40,641 bases of DNA from DATFYP01 sp035626235 (GTDB taxonomy: Archaea > Thermoproteota > Nitrososphaeria > Nitrososphaerales > Gagatemarchaeaceae), in assembly GCA_035626235.1 (NCBI GenBank), contig DASPOB010000072.1, positions 1 to 40,641 of the forward strand. Direction: 5' to 3'. A program made the translations under genes and the position numbers. This document shows, in pieces, positions 7,494 to 16,115 of this stretch (position 1 is its first letter; the number at the start of each line of letters is the position of its first letter). A model generated the notes under the pieces. It made no database searches. It worked only from the letters and a program-made list of their open reading frames with translations, and was not told the DNA's origin.

Positions 7494-8771
7494 GTGGAAA
7501 CGCCAGCCAGTCCGAAGGGCTCGCGACTGCAGGGCTACGTCATAGTGGCGGTGGCGGTGCTTCTCCTGACGGCGGCGTTCGTTTACTACGCTGCTGCGCA
7601 GCCTGGCCCCGACGGATACTCTTCGAGCATCTCGAGTCTCCAGAGCCAGCTTTCGAGCGCGCAGAGCCAAATCGCAAGCGTCCAGAATCAGATAGGGAGT
7701 GTCCAGCTGTCGAATCAGGCACTTCAGGCGGAGCTGGCCGCATTGAAGGCCCATTCGAACTCATCTTCGGGGCTGACCGCCGTCAAGATCTATTCAGACG
7801 CCAAACCCAGCGTCGTCACCGTTCAGGGTATCGAGACGACGATCATTAGCACATTCTTCGGGCCCGTCACATCGGTGTCGACTATCTTGGGTTCTGGTTT
7901 CGTCGTCTCCTACAGCAATTCTTCCTACGTCGTCACCAATTTCCACGTGGTGGACGGGGTGTCCAACCTGACGGCGACCTTCTCGGACGGCAATTCGTAC
8001 CCAGCCAAGGTCGTCGGGTCGGATCCCTACAGCGACATGGCAGTGCTTTCCCTCCAGGCGCCCGCAAGCGAGTTTGCGCCCCTCACCCTGGCAGGCCCTG
8101 GCCAGGAGGCGGCCGTAGGGGACGCCGTGTACGCGATCGGCAATCCCTTCGGGCTATCGGGGTCCATGACCTACGGAATTGTTAGCCAGACAGGAAGGAC
8201 GATCACGGAGTCGACCAGCAACGTTTCGATATCCGACATCGTCCAGTTCAGCGCTCCGATCAATCCCGGGAACTCCGGGGGACCGCTGCTCGACTCGAGC
8301 GGGATCGTGGTTGGTATGACAACGGCCGCCGTGACCAATTCGCAAGGGCTCGGCTTCGCCATCCCCTCGGACACGATTCTTCGCGAGTTGCCTTATCTCG
8401 TCTCTGGCGGCTCATACCGCCTCCACCCGTACCTGGGCATCTCGGGAGTTGACATGAGCTACCAACTCGCACTCGCCGCCAAGACGAATGTGACATACGG
8501 CATCATGGTGGAGCAGGTGGCGGCCGGCAGCCCTGCGGCCACGGCCGGGATTCACGCCGGCAGCTCGACGGTGGTAATCGCGGGGACTACCTACCTTGTG
8601 GGCGGGGACATGATTGTCAGCGTGAACGGTACGAAGGTCCTGAACCAGGACGGGCTGGCTGCTTACCTGGAAGAAAACACAACCTCTGGACAGAAGATTC
8701 AGCTCGGGATAGTCAGGTCCGGAAACCCCGTCACTTTGACCGTCACCCTCGGCACTCTGCCGGGCCAATGA
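7494..8771 (+). CDS. Membrane-anchored HtrA/DegP-like serine protease with PDZ domain
   Basis: Extracytoplasmic quality-control protease. One N-terminal helix (residues 14-34) is followed by a coiled coil of SQLSSAQSQI-type heptads (about 46-85). The trypsin-like domain carries His151 (TNFHVVDG), Asp181 (YSDMAVL) and Ser261 (NPGNSGGP). A single PDZ domain occupies about residues 310-420. Total length of 425 residues is normal for one-PDZ HtrA proteins; the coiled coil before the protease could trimerise it. The GTG start matches a leaderless transcript from the phased-repeat promoter. The next gene begins with the base after its stop codon, so they may be co-translated. Confidence 0.93.
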   Translation: METPASPKGSRLQGYVIVAVAVLLLTAAFVYYAAAQPGPDGYSSSISSLQSQLSSAQSQIASVQNQIGSVQLSNQALQAELAALKAHSNSSSGLTAVKIYSDAKPSVVTVQGIETTIISTFFGPVTSVSTILGSGFVVSYSNSSYVVTNFHVVDGVSNLTATFSDGNSYPAKVVGSDPYSDMAVLSLQAPASEFAPLTLAGPGQEAAVGDAVYAIGNPFGLSGSMTYGIVSQTGRTITESTSNVSISDIVQFSAPINPGNSGGPLLDSSGIVVGMTTAAVTNSQGLGFAIPSDTILRELPYLVSGGSYRLHPYLGISGVDMSYQLALAAKTNVTYGIMVEQVAAGSPAATAGIHAGSSTVVIAGTTYLVGGDMIVSVNGTKVLNQDGLAAYLEENTTSGQKIQLGIVRSGNPVTLTVTLGTLPGQ

Positions 8772-9206
8772 GTGGGGGCTGCAACCTTGAAACAGCAGGG
8801 TGTAAGAGTCGGAGGGAAGAGGGGGCTGGGCGGCAGTCCGACGCGCTCCTCGTCCGCGTACGGAACGATATTGTTATTGCCTTCACCCAAGGCCGTGGGC
8901 GCTGCCGTGGACGCGTTCGAGAGGCTCCTGTGGTGGCTCTTCGCCGGCAGCGTCGGAGGAAGCACCAGGGCCCGCGTTGTCTATGCCATCAAGGAGGAAC
9001 CGAGAAATGCTCAGCAACTTTCGGAGCGGCTCAAGCTCGACTACACCACCGTCAAGCACCACCTGAAGGTTCTCACCCAGAATCACATAGTGCTTACAGA
9101 GGGGAACTCATACGGCAAGCTGTATTTCCTGACTGACGCGATGGAGTCTCACTGGGCCAAGCTAGAGGAGATACTTGAAAGGAGCCGGAAGCGGGGGGTG
9201 AGATGA
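8772..9206 (+). CDS. Winged-helix regulator (ArsR-like)
   Basis: DNA-binding protein with a winged helix at about residues 60-125: TRARVVYAIKEE, then recognition helix DYTTVKHHLKVL and wing NSYGKLYFLTD. The first 45 residues are low in conservation, so the true start may be one of several internal GTG or TTG codons; the GTG at 8772 directly abuts the HtrA stop. It pairs with the membrane-protein gene that starts right after its stop. Such HTH plus four-helix membrane protein pairs recur in archaea, where the membrane partner may control the regulator. Its position between two genes that share a promoter element makes it a candidate regulator of that element (inference). Confidence 0.85.
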   Translation: MGAATLKQQGVRVGGKRGLGGSPTRSSSAYGTILLLPSPKAVGAAVDAFERLLWWLFAGSVGGSTRARVVYAIKEEPRNAQQLSERLKLDYTTVKHHLKVLTQNHIVLTEGNSYGKLYFLTDAMESHWAKLEEILERSRKRGVR

Positions 9207-9638
9207 TTGGGGACTCCTGAAAGTCAGCCGGGAAGGAAGGCGCCTTCCAAACTTTGGGTGCCCTTCGTCATAGTAGTCGGGGTTCTCCTCGGAATCACGA
9301 TTTCGTTCGCTATCCCGGCGCCCTTCGAGCGGTATGAATTCGCGCCATTTGTCCTTGACCCCGTTTTCATCCTTCACGTGGTCCTCTCGACCGTCAGCAT
9401 CACCCTGCTCGTGGCGCTACTCGTAGTCTATCTGGGGGTATACTCCAAGACGCAGGCGAACTTCGCCCTCGGGATCAACATAGTGCTCGCTGCGCTGTTG
9501 GCAGAGTCCCTCCTGGAGTATCCTATCTTCCTCGGGCTCATTAGCAGGTTCCCGGTAGGGCACGGACCCTTCTTGGATTCGGCAGACATCTTCACGATCA
9601 TAGCCTTCACCGTATTCCTCTATCTGAGCCTCGAATAG
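9207..9638 (+). CDS. Small four-helix membrane protein paired with the winged-helix regulator
   Basis: 143 residues with a short basic N-terminus and about four transmembrane helices (approximately 17-37, 52-75, 85-105, 125-142). Conserved-looking loop features are EFAPFVLDPVF and PVGHGPFLDSAD. It starts at TTG immediately after the regulator's TGA, with GGGGGGTGAG as ribosome-binding sequence. No enzymatic motif is visible. The tight coupling suggests that it is the membrane sensor or antagonist of the regulator; that role is inferred from organisation only. Confidence 0.8.
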   Translation: MGTPESQPGRKAPSKLWVPFVIVVGVLLGITISFAIPAPFERYEFAPFVLDPVFILHVVLSTVSITLLVALLVVYLGVYSKTQANFALGINIVLAALLAESLLEYPIFLGLISRFPVGHGPFLDSADIFTIIAFTVFLYLSLE

Positions 9639-9704
9639 ACGCGCCAATTCCCGCCCCTGAGAGCGCAGATCCCGTAGGCAAACTCGCCCACAGCTTCTTG
9701 CAAG

Positions 9705-9750
9705 GATTCGCTAAAGATTCTGGAACCTTCTCGGAAATCTGCTATAAGCC
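9705..9750 (+). promoter_or_regulatory. Phased-repeat promoter element, copy B (ABC exporter operon)
   Basis: GATTC, N6, GATTC, N6, CTTCT at 11-bp spacing, then GGAAATC and the TATA-like GCTATAAGCC. It aligns without gaps to copy A over about 45 bp with most positions identical. The TATA centre lies about 35 nt before TTG 9779. An upstream TTG at 9698 would place this whole promoter inside the coding sequence, so that start is unlikely. Confidence 0.65.
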
Positions 9751-9778
9751 AAGGCCATTCTCCCCTCCCCGACAAGCA

Positions 9779-10099
9779 TTGGTTAGCAAGCTCGTCCTAA
9801 CGAGCGTCGCGCTCGTCGCCGTCGGACTCGTACTCATCGTGATTAGCGACCCGCTCCTGAGGGCGGTCACCGCCACGGGAGGATTCACGCCTGGCAGCGG
9901 TGGCTTCACCGGGAATTTCACCAGGGGCAACTTCACAGCAGGCTCGTTTCCCACCACCTTCCGGCGGGCCGGCGGATTCGGACTGGGGAGTCTCACTGCA
10001 CTCGAGTCCCTGGCGGGAATCGGCCTGGTCGCCGCTGGGCTGCTCCTTGAGGTCTTCTCCATCTTCATCCGTGCGAGACCAGTGAAGCCGGCGGCCTAG
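9779..10099 (+). CDS. Small two-helix membrane protein, first gene of the ABC exporter operon
   Basis: About 106 residues from TTG 9779. Two hydrophobic helices (near residues 6-24 and 78-98) flank an extracellular Gly/Phe/Thr-rich segment with repeated GGFT, GNFT, GNFT and GSFPTT units. No homologous family is recognised. The start is chosen because the conserved promoter lies just upstream; the frame is open back to 9698. It ends 12 bp before the ABC ATPase gene, so it is probably an accessory component of that transporter. Confidence 0.65.
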   Translation: MVSKLVLTSVALVAVGLVLIVISDPLLRAVTATGGFTPGSGGFTGNFTRGNFTAGSFPTTFRRAGGFGLGSLTALESLAGIGLVAAGLLLEVFSIFIRARPVKPAA

Positions 10100-10111
10100 G
10101 GAGGAAGGATT

Positions 10112-10825
10112 TTGCGCCCCGAGATCGGCACGGACACACCGTCAGCGGTCCAAGCGGTCGACCTCGTAAAGAGATACGGAACAGGCCCTGACGCTACATT
10201 CGCGCTGCGGGGCGTCAGTTTCATCATCCACAAGGGAGAGTTCATGGCGATAATCGGGCCGTCCGGGTCCGGGAAGACGACCCTCCTGAATCTTCTGGGT
10301 GCGCTTGACAGGCCAACATCCGGGAAGGTATTCATCGACGGCATCGACATCTCCAAGCTTCCGAACGCTGAACTCGCCCGGGTCAGGAACAGCAAGCTGG
10401 GCTTCGTCTTCCAAGACTTCAACATCATTTCGAGGATGTCGGCTCTCGAAAACGTCGAACTCCCCCTTCTCATCAAGGGGGTTCAGAAGGACAAGCGGCG
10501 GGAGCGCGTGATGTCGCTCCTGGACCGGTTCGGTCTGGCTTCGAAGGCCGAGAGAAACGTCAACAAGCTCAGCGGAGGAGAGCGGCAGCGTGTCGCCGTC
10601 GCCCGAGCACTGGCCAGCGACCCCGCAATAATCCTCGCAGACGAGCCGACGGGCAACTTGGACACGAGGAACACCGAGGTCATGATGGAGTTCATGAAGC
10701 AGCTCAACGTCGAATTCGGAAAGACCGTCGTAATCATCACCCACAACCCAGACGTCGCGAACAGGGCAGAAAGGATAATCGCGATCAGGGACGGCGCCGT
10801 CGAAAGGGAGGAGATTGTGAATTGA
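10112..10825 (+). CDS. ABC exporter ATPase (MacB/LolD family)
   Basis: 237 residues. Walker A GPSGSGKTT, Q-loop FVFQDFN, signature LSGGERQR, Walker B IILADEPTGNLD and switch histidine (VVIITHN) are all intact. The LADEPTGNLD form is typical of MacB/LolD/FtsE ATPases that work with mechanotransmitting FtsX-type permeases. It starts at TTG 10112 after GGAGGAAGG, and its stop overlaps the start of the next gene by 4 bp. The ATPase would drive substrate extraction or export across the membrane by the permease encoded at about 12.9-14.2 kb. Confidence 0.93.
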   Translation: MRPEIGTDTPSAVQAVDLVKRYGTGPDATFALRGVSFIIHKGEFMAIIGPSGSGKTTLLNLLGALDRPTSGKVFIDGIDISKLPNAELARVRNSKLGFVFQDFNIISRMSALENVELPLLIKGVQKDKRRERVMSLLDRFGLASKAERNVNKLSGGERQRVAVARALASDPAIILADEPTGNLDTRNTEVMMEFMKQLNVEFGKTVVIITHNPDVANRAERIIAIRDGAVEREEIVN

Positions 10826-12843
10826 AGGCCCGCATGCTCGTCGCCGTGGGCGTCCTGATTCTCATCTTGCTGACCTCAATCCCCGCCAGGGGTGCCTCGA
10901 GCTCAGCCCCGTTCACGGTTGTAAGCGCCAGCTGGGGGACTGGCGCCAAGCCCATCGAGGCGGCCCCGGGAGTCGCCGACGTCCCACTCACGGTGACGGT
11001 CGAGTATCAGGGAGACATGGAAGCGCAATCCGTGAGGGGGCTTCTCCAGCTAGGTGCCGCCACCATCAACAAACAGGTGGTTGCCGGCTTTTCCGACATA
11101 TACGGGAACACGACGGCCACGGCTTCGGTTTTTTCAATCGGGGTCGGGAGCACCTTCGCCCTCACCTACTTCATTGACATAGCCAACACTACAAGAGTCG
11201 GAGCATATTCAATTCCGATTCAACTCCAGTGGACCGAATCGACCACTGGAAATCCGACCTACCAAGCGCAGTCCGCCGCAATTTCTCTGACCATGCTCGG
11301 AATCCCCAACTTGGTCTTTGGGGCCTCACCGCTCGCACTCGTTCCCGGCCGAGTGAACACCGTTTCACTGACGGCGAGCAACCCAGGGTCCGGTGCTGCG
11401 TCGCAAATCGCAATCTCGGATTCAGCAACGGGCGTGAGCGTTTTGAACCCAATCTTCGAGGTAGCGTCCTTGGCGCCGGGCCAGTCGACGTCGATGAGTG
11501 TGGGGCTCTACGTCCCCGCGTCGCTTTCGGGAGCCTCGGTGACAATGACCGTGTCGGCGACATACTACGACGCCTACGGCAGCTCCCAGACCGCCAGTCA
11601 GGCGATAGGCCTCTACACCGATCGCGCTTCCCCGCCCGTGCTCAGCTTCGAAGCGCTGTCGGACTCTGTCGAGGCTGGGCAGAATTCCACTATACCAGTC
11701 ACCCTAAGGAATCTAGGCTCCGGAGTGGTCTCCGACATCCACACTCAGATTACATCTTCGGGCCAGTCCAGCGTACTTGACCAGTTCCCCATCATCGGAA
11801 GCTTGGAACCGAACGCTTCGGCCACGGCCGACATCGGCATATACGTCCCGCAGAACTTGGCAGGGGCCCCGCTCACCCTCACCTTCACTTCTTCCTACAC
11901 CGATGAGTACGGCAACGCCGGCACATACTCCCAGACGGTCGGTCTCTACTCCGCAAACACGACTACCACCCTGCCGAGCACTCTGGTCTCCGTAAGACCC
12001 CTGAGGAGCCAAGTCAGCGTGGGGACGCAGTCCGACATCGCGTTTCTGGTCGAGGACGCCGGACCCGACTCACTGATTTCCCCAGTCCTATCGCTGGCTG
12101 TACCTTCCCCGCTGGTCGTCACGCAGAACTCGACCTATCCCATCCAGGGAGGGATCCTCCGACCTGGGCAAGCCGTTGTCTACGAGGCAGTGGTCGGTTC
12201 CAGCACGAGTTCCACTCCGGGGTACTACTCGGCGTCTGTGACCGTGAACTACTTGGACAGCTCAGGGAGCCTGAAGAGCGCGAGCTTCTCCTCGGGCCTC
12301 GTTCTCTCCGGGAAGGTTGACCTGATCATCCAAGATCCGCAGGTCACGCAGGGCAGCTCCACCTTGGTCGTCACTGGTACCATTCTCAACGAGGGCTTTT
12401 CAAGCGCCTACTACGCCAGCGTGACTGGTTCCCTCGCCGGCGCAAAGGGCTCCAGTCAACCAGACTACCTAGGCGAAGTGGACCCCAACACCCCTCTCCC
12501 GTTCAGCGTCACGATAAACTACACGCCAAAGGCCACTGCAAACCTCCCGGCCAACATCACGGTCAACATAAGCTACCAGGACAGCCTCGGCTTAGCTGGG
12601 CAGCAGCTCTCGAAGGTACCGACCACGCTCGAGTCGGCAGAACAGCTTCTGCAGAGCCAAGTTTCGACCTCGTCATCCTCGTCCTCGTCAGGATCCAGCG
12701 CTCTCACGTATCTTGAATACGGCGTCATAGCCGCACTGGTGGTCGTTGCTCTCGTCGGTGCCATTTACATCCGCAGAAACAGGGCGGGGGCAATCGACAG
12801 CGAAGCGGCGAGCAATCACAAAGCTGACCACGAAGTGATTTGA
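10822..12843 (+). CDS. Large secreted Ig-repeat protein (COG1361/S-layer-like) of the ABC exporter operon
   Basis: 673 residues. Signal peptide at about 5-25, then roughly five beta-sandwich repeats of about 110-130 residues with CARDB/NEW3-like features. Recurring motifs include LRNLGSG or SNPGSG, SLAPGQS or SLEPNAS, and GLYVPASL or GIYVPQNL, followed by TATYYDAYG-like segments. The C-terminus has a Ser-rich linker and a membrane helix (about 632-650) with a short basic tail, so the repeats face outside. It starts at TTG overlapping the ATPase stop. Secreted repeat proteins in MacB-like operons are known in archaea and could gate or scaffold the permease, but the substrate is unknown. Confidence 0.85.
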   Translation: MKARMLVAVGVLILILLTSIPARGASSSAPFTVVSASWGTGAKPIEAAPGVADVPLTVTVEYQGDMEAQSVRGLLQLGAATINKQVVAGFSDIYGNTTATASVFSIGVGSTFALTYFIDIANTTRVGAYSIPIQLQWTESTTGNPTYQAQSAAISLTMLGIPNLVFGASPLALVPGRVNTVSLTASNPGSGAASQIAISDSATGVSVLNPIFEVASLAPGQSTSMSVGLYVPASLSGASVTMTVSATYYDAYGSSQTASQAIGLYTDRASPPVLSFEALSDSVEAGQNSTIPVTLRNLGSGVVSDIHTQITSSGQSSVLDQFPIIGSLEPNASATADIGIYVPQNLAGAPLTLTFTSSYTDEYGNAGTYSQTVGLYSANTTTTLPSTLVSVRPLRSQVSVGTQSDIAFLVEDAGPDSLISPVLSLAVPSPLVVTQNSTYPIQGGILRPGQAVVYEAVVGSSTSSTPGYYSASVTVNYLDSSGSLKSASFSSGLVLSGKVDLIIQDPQVTQGSSTLVVTGTILNEGFSSAYYASVTGSLAGAKGSSQPDYLGEVDPNTPLPFSVTINYTPKATANLPANITVNISYQDSLGLAGQQLSKVPTTLESAEQLLQSQVSTSSSSSSSGSSALTYLEYGVIAALVVVALVGAIYIRRNRAGAIDSEAASNHKADHEVI

Positions 12844-12936
12844 AGCGACGGTGAGTCTCGACTGCGCCCCACAGATCTGTTCAAGTTCTCGACGAAAGCG
12901 CTGACCGAGAGGAAGCTGAAGGCAATACTTACGATC

Positions 12937-14235
12937 GTGGGCATAATGATTGGCCCGGCGACGATAGTCTCTCTCGTAGGAGCCACGCAGGGTTACACGA
13001 ACGCTGCGACGAGCAGGTTCGCCAGTCTTGGCGCGACAACGATTCTGGTCAGTCCCGTAGGCCGCGGCGTGACCCTTACTACCGCCGACGTTTCGACCAT
13101 TCAGGGCCTCTCCGGGGTCTCATACGTGCTCCCGTACTATCAAATCAGCGGTCAGATTACACAGGGAGGCCAGACTGTCGGAGTCGAGATAATCGCGACG
13201 AACCTCACGGAGCTAAGTCATGTTCTCCCGACACTGTCGCTTTCCCAGGGCTCCATACCCGCTTCTACGGATCCGGTGGGGGCCGCCGTGGGCTATTCGG
13301 TCGCGTACCCGGACATTACCGGCGCCACAAACGTCACTCTGAACACGGTCCTGGCAGTCTCCAGCGTCGGGAGATCGTCCTTCGCCATCGGCGGTGGTGG
13401 CGGTGGCGTGTTCTTCTTTTCGGCCGGCGTCCAACCTAGCACGACCGCGACCGGGCACTCGTTCGTAGTGACGGGCATCTACTCCGAGTTCGGGCAGGGA
13501 TTCGGGATCAATCCTGACACCTCCGTCTTCATCCCTCTGTCGTCCGGCCAACTGATTCTGCACAGCGTAGACTACAGTGGCCTGATGGTCGTCGCTTCCA
13601 ACGCGAGCGCCGTCACTCCGGTGATCACAGAGATCACGAACCTCTATGGTCAGGACGTGAGGACCACAAGCGTCAGCTCCCTCCTCACTTCGATCGAGTC
13701 CGTGACATCGGGGACGACGACCTTGCTCGAAGCGGTGGCTGGGACATCGGTGCTGGTGGCCTTCATCGGCATAATGACCACGATGCTCACTTCTGTGATA
13801 GAGAGGACGAAGGAGATCGGAATCCTGAAGGCTCTGGGCACGAGCAGTCGCGGAATAATGCTCACCTTCCTCGCTGAGTCCCTCGTCACCGGAATCCTCG
13901 GCGGGGTCGCCGGCGCGGCGGCCGGAGTCGGGCTTTCCTACGTGGTGATATCCCTGCTCAGCAGGTCGTCTCTGGCGCTGGGAGCAGGCGCTGGCGGGGG
14001 GTTTGCGGGTGGCGGATTCGCCTTACGGGCAGGGTCGGCAGGGCCGCGCGCGGTCTCCTCTGTCTCCGCCGCTTCTGCGGCTTCCTCGACCACTCTCAAC
14101 ATTGCGCCGGCCATCAGCCCCGAGGTGGTCGCCCTGGCGGTGCTCCTGGCTGTGGCCGTGGGCATCTTCGGAGGCCTGATCCCCGCCTGGAGGGCCTCGA
14201 GGATGAACCCGGTCGAGGCACTAAGAAGGTCGTAA
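12937..14235 (+). CDS. ABC exporter permease (MacB/FtsX-like), true start upstream
   Basis: Four-helix permease with a large extracellular MacB periplasmic-core-like domain (about 30-270) and three C-terminal helices (about 270-295, 315-340, 400-420). The ending AWRASRMNPVEALRRS is classic for FtsX/MacB. The first canonical start in frame, GTG 12937, falls inside the first helix. The in-frame codons upstream of it encode LRPTDLFKFSTKALTERKLK, the expected amphipathic N-terminus of MacB permeases. No ATG, GTG or TTG exists in that frame after the stop at 12841. A GTG at 12851 is out of frame. A Gly-rich loop lies between the second and third helices. Confidence 0.85.
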   Translation: MGIMIGPATIVSLVGATQGYTNAATSRFASLGATTILVSPVGRGVTLTTADVSTIQGLSGVSYVLPYYQISGQITQGGQTVGVEIIATNLTELSHVLPTLSLSQGSIPASTDPVGAAVGYSVAYPDITGATNVTLNTVLAVSSVGRSSFAIGGGGGGVFFFSAGVQPSTTATGHSFVVTGIYSEFGQGFGINPDTSVFIPLSSGQLILHSVDYSGLMVVASNASAVTPVITEITNLYGQDVRTTSVSSLLTSIESVTSGTTTLLEAVAGTSVLVAFIGIMTTMLTSVIERTKEIGILKALGTSSRGIMLTFLAESLVTGILGGVAGAAAGVGLSYVVISLLSRSSLALGAGAGGGFAGGGFALRAGSAGPRAVSSVSAASAASSTTLNIAPAISPEVVALAVLLAVAVGIFGGLIPAWRASRMNPVEALRRS

Positions 14236-14539
14236 ACGGCAGGACCGTCACCGCGCGCCGATAGGCCCACTGCTCTGCTAGACGTGTCCATACAGGTCAG
14301 AGAGCCGGACTAGCCCTTCCGAGCCATCTCACCTACGTAGAACGGTCCCCCACGGCCGGACCAAAGCGAACCTTGGAATGACCGCGCTCGTCTTCAGTTC
14401 GCTACCACCTTCCCCGGCCCGAATGATGGACGCAGAGGCTGCCTTCCCGTAAGCGCCAAGGGTCCGGGGTCGACGCTCCTATGTGCTCCGCTGCTGGCGA
14501 GATGACGCGTTGGCTGGAAAGCAAAGGAACCAGGAGGGC
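14236..14539. other. Intergenic stretch, nothing recognised
   Basis: About 300 bp between the convergent ABC permease and dehydrogenase genes. No open frame with protein-like composition, no tRNA, and no strong hairpin with a T-tract was found by eye. Confidence 0.5.
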
Positions 14540-15337
14540 CTACTGCCTGGGATTGCCCGTCTCTCTCCTAGAGAAGTTCTCTTCGAAAGCATCCACATCC
14601 TTGAAGTACGAAGTGACCATCTCCACGGCGGCAGGGTTGCTGTAGGCCTCCGGTGCGGGCTTGTCGATGAGCGCGACAATCCTCCTAGCCGCCTCGTCAG
14701 CGGACTCGACCCTCGCCTGGCCCAAGAAGCCTCCCGCTCTCACGGTGAGCCCCGGGCCTGCTATTTGGTGGAAGGGGGTATCGACCACCCCTGGCATCAT
14801 CACTGAGACATGAATCCCTGGATACTTCGACTTCAGGTCCATCCTCAGGTTTGCGCTGAGGACGTTGACGGCGCTCTTGGCGGCGCTGTAGATTGAGCGG
14901 TAGGGGGTGAATGGAACCCTCCCCAGGAACGACGAGACGTTGATGATGTGGCCCTCCCCACGCTCCTTGAAGTGGGGTAGTATCGCCTGCATCCCGTAGA
15001 TGACTGACATCAGGACGACGTCTATGGTGCTTCTCACGTCCTCTTCGGTAAGGTCTTCGACGCGCCTGTTGATTCCCCTCCCTGCATTGTTGACCCACAC
15101 GTCAACCCTGCCGTACTCCTTGAGCGCAGCGTCCCTGAGACGCTCAACGTCGCCTCTCTTGGTCACGTCGGTGGCAACTGCCAGGGCTCTGCTCCCCGAT
15201 TCGGTTGCCACGTTCCTGAGCAGCGGCTCCCGTCTGGCTCCAAGGGCGAGCAGCTCCCCCCTGGCCCCGAGTTGCCTGGCGAGAGCAGCCCCAATACCGC
15301 TGCTCGCGCCGGTGATCACCACGACTTTTCCGGCCAT
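14540..15337 (-). CDS. Short-chain dehydrogenase/reductase (SDR)
   Basis: 265-residue NAD(P)-dependent oxidoreductase of the classical SDR type. The Rossmann motif GASSGIGAALARQ is at residues 10-22, NNAG near 85, the catalytic Ser in INVSSF near 137, and YSAAK (Tyr and Lys) near 151. The arginine after the first strand (GARREP) suggests NADP preference. The C-terminal 60 residues are hydrophilic and variable. Substrate cannot be predicted. The neighbouring kinase-like operon is on the same strand upstream with a 64-bp gap. Confidence 0.92.
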   Translation of the reverse strand: MAGKVVVITGASSGIGAALARQLGARGELLALGARREPLLRNVATESGSRALAVATDVTKRGDVERLRDAALKEYGRVDVWVNNAGRGINRRVEDLTEEDVRSTIDVVLMSVIYGMQAILPHFKERGEGHIINVSSFLGRVPFTPYRSIYSAAKSAVNVLSANLRMDLKSKYPGIHVSVMMPGVVDTPFHQIAGPGLTVRAGGFLGQARVESADEAARRIVALIDKPAPEAYSNPAAVEMVTSYFKDVDAFEENFSRRETGNPRQ

Positions 15338-15401
15338 TGTCTATCCTCGGGCATCAATCGGAGACGGGCCTAAAAAGTATCTTTCCCCGAGTCGCTCGCG
15401 G

Positions 15402-16115
15402 TCACCTGCTCGCGAGATAGTCGTCAATTCGTCGCTGGAGGTCTGAGTTCACTTCGGCGACCGGCCGCCCGCCGTCAATTCTGACTATTCCGTATTTGGG
15501 CCCCATCGCCTCGAATTCCCTTGCTATCCCCCTCTGATACAGGACGAACGATTCGAAAAGGTCGTCGGAGAGGCCCATGTCGGCCCCTGATTCATAATAG
15601 TCCAGCGAACCATACTTCTGGAAGACCCTGTGGAAGAGTTCCTCGGGCGGGACGTCCAGGTAGAACACGAGGTCGGGCTTGGTTGCGAACCCGAACAGGT
15701 CGTGGGACCACGCTCTGGGAATGCCCCTGACGCTGCTTCTCGCCATGAGAGTGTAGATGTAGCGGTCGGCGAGGACGACGTATCCTGCGTGGAGTGCCGG
15801 GATTATCTTGTGTTCCAACTGGTCGGCGAAGTCGGCAGCATAGAACAGAGCTAGGGTCTTCTTCCCAAGAGGCAGCTTGTGCTTGGCTTCGAGAATCCCG
15901 GAGCCTATCAGCTCGGAGCGCTTGAGGCCGGTAGTGATGACCGCGTGCCCCTCGGCCTCAAGCCTGCTCGTTACCAGGTCGATTTGGGTGCTCCTCCCGG
16001 ACCCGTCGGGCCCCTCGACGACTACCAGGCTCCCCTTCGATTCGACCTTCTTCAAATACGAGATTCCCTCGCCGTAGAATCTGAGGGGACGAGGAGTGAC
16101 CTCTCTGACGGTCAC
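15402..16115 (-). CDS. Thymidylate-kinase-like P-loop protein A (Walker A Lys replaced by Arg)
   Basis: 237 residues with the overall fold signature of dTMP kinase: VVVEGPDGSGRSTQIDLV near residue 32, LADRYIYTLMARSSVRG in the middle, then KPDLVFYLDVPPEELFHRV. Two departures are clear. The Walker A lysine is arginine (GPDGSGRST), and the dTMP-binding AYQ motif after DRY is absent. Instead a segment YYESGADMGLSDDLFESF is shared with the adjacent paralog. It is therefore unlikely to be an ordinary thymidylate kinase and may act on another phosphate acceptor or be regulatory. It overlaps the upstream paralog by 4 bp and belongs to the operon with Ppx/GppA. Confidence 0.8.
   Translation of the reverse strand: MTVREVTPRPLRFYGEGISYLKKVESKGSLVVVEGPDGSGRSTQIDLVTSRLEAEGHAVITTGLKRSELIGSGILEAKHKLPLGKKTLALFYAADFADQLEHKIIPALHAGYVVLADRYIYTLMARSSVRGIPRAWSHDLFGFATKPDLVFYLDVPPEELFHRVFQKYGSLDYYESGADMGLSDDLFESFVLYQRGIAREFEAMGPKYGIVRIDGGRPVAEVNSDLQRRIDDYLASR

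Noticed and set aside
9698..9778. Longer start (TTG 9698) for the small membrane protein
   Set aside because: It would place the conserved phased-repeat promoter and TATA box within the coding region.
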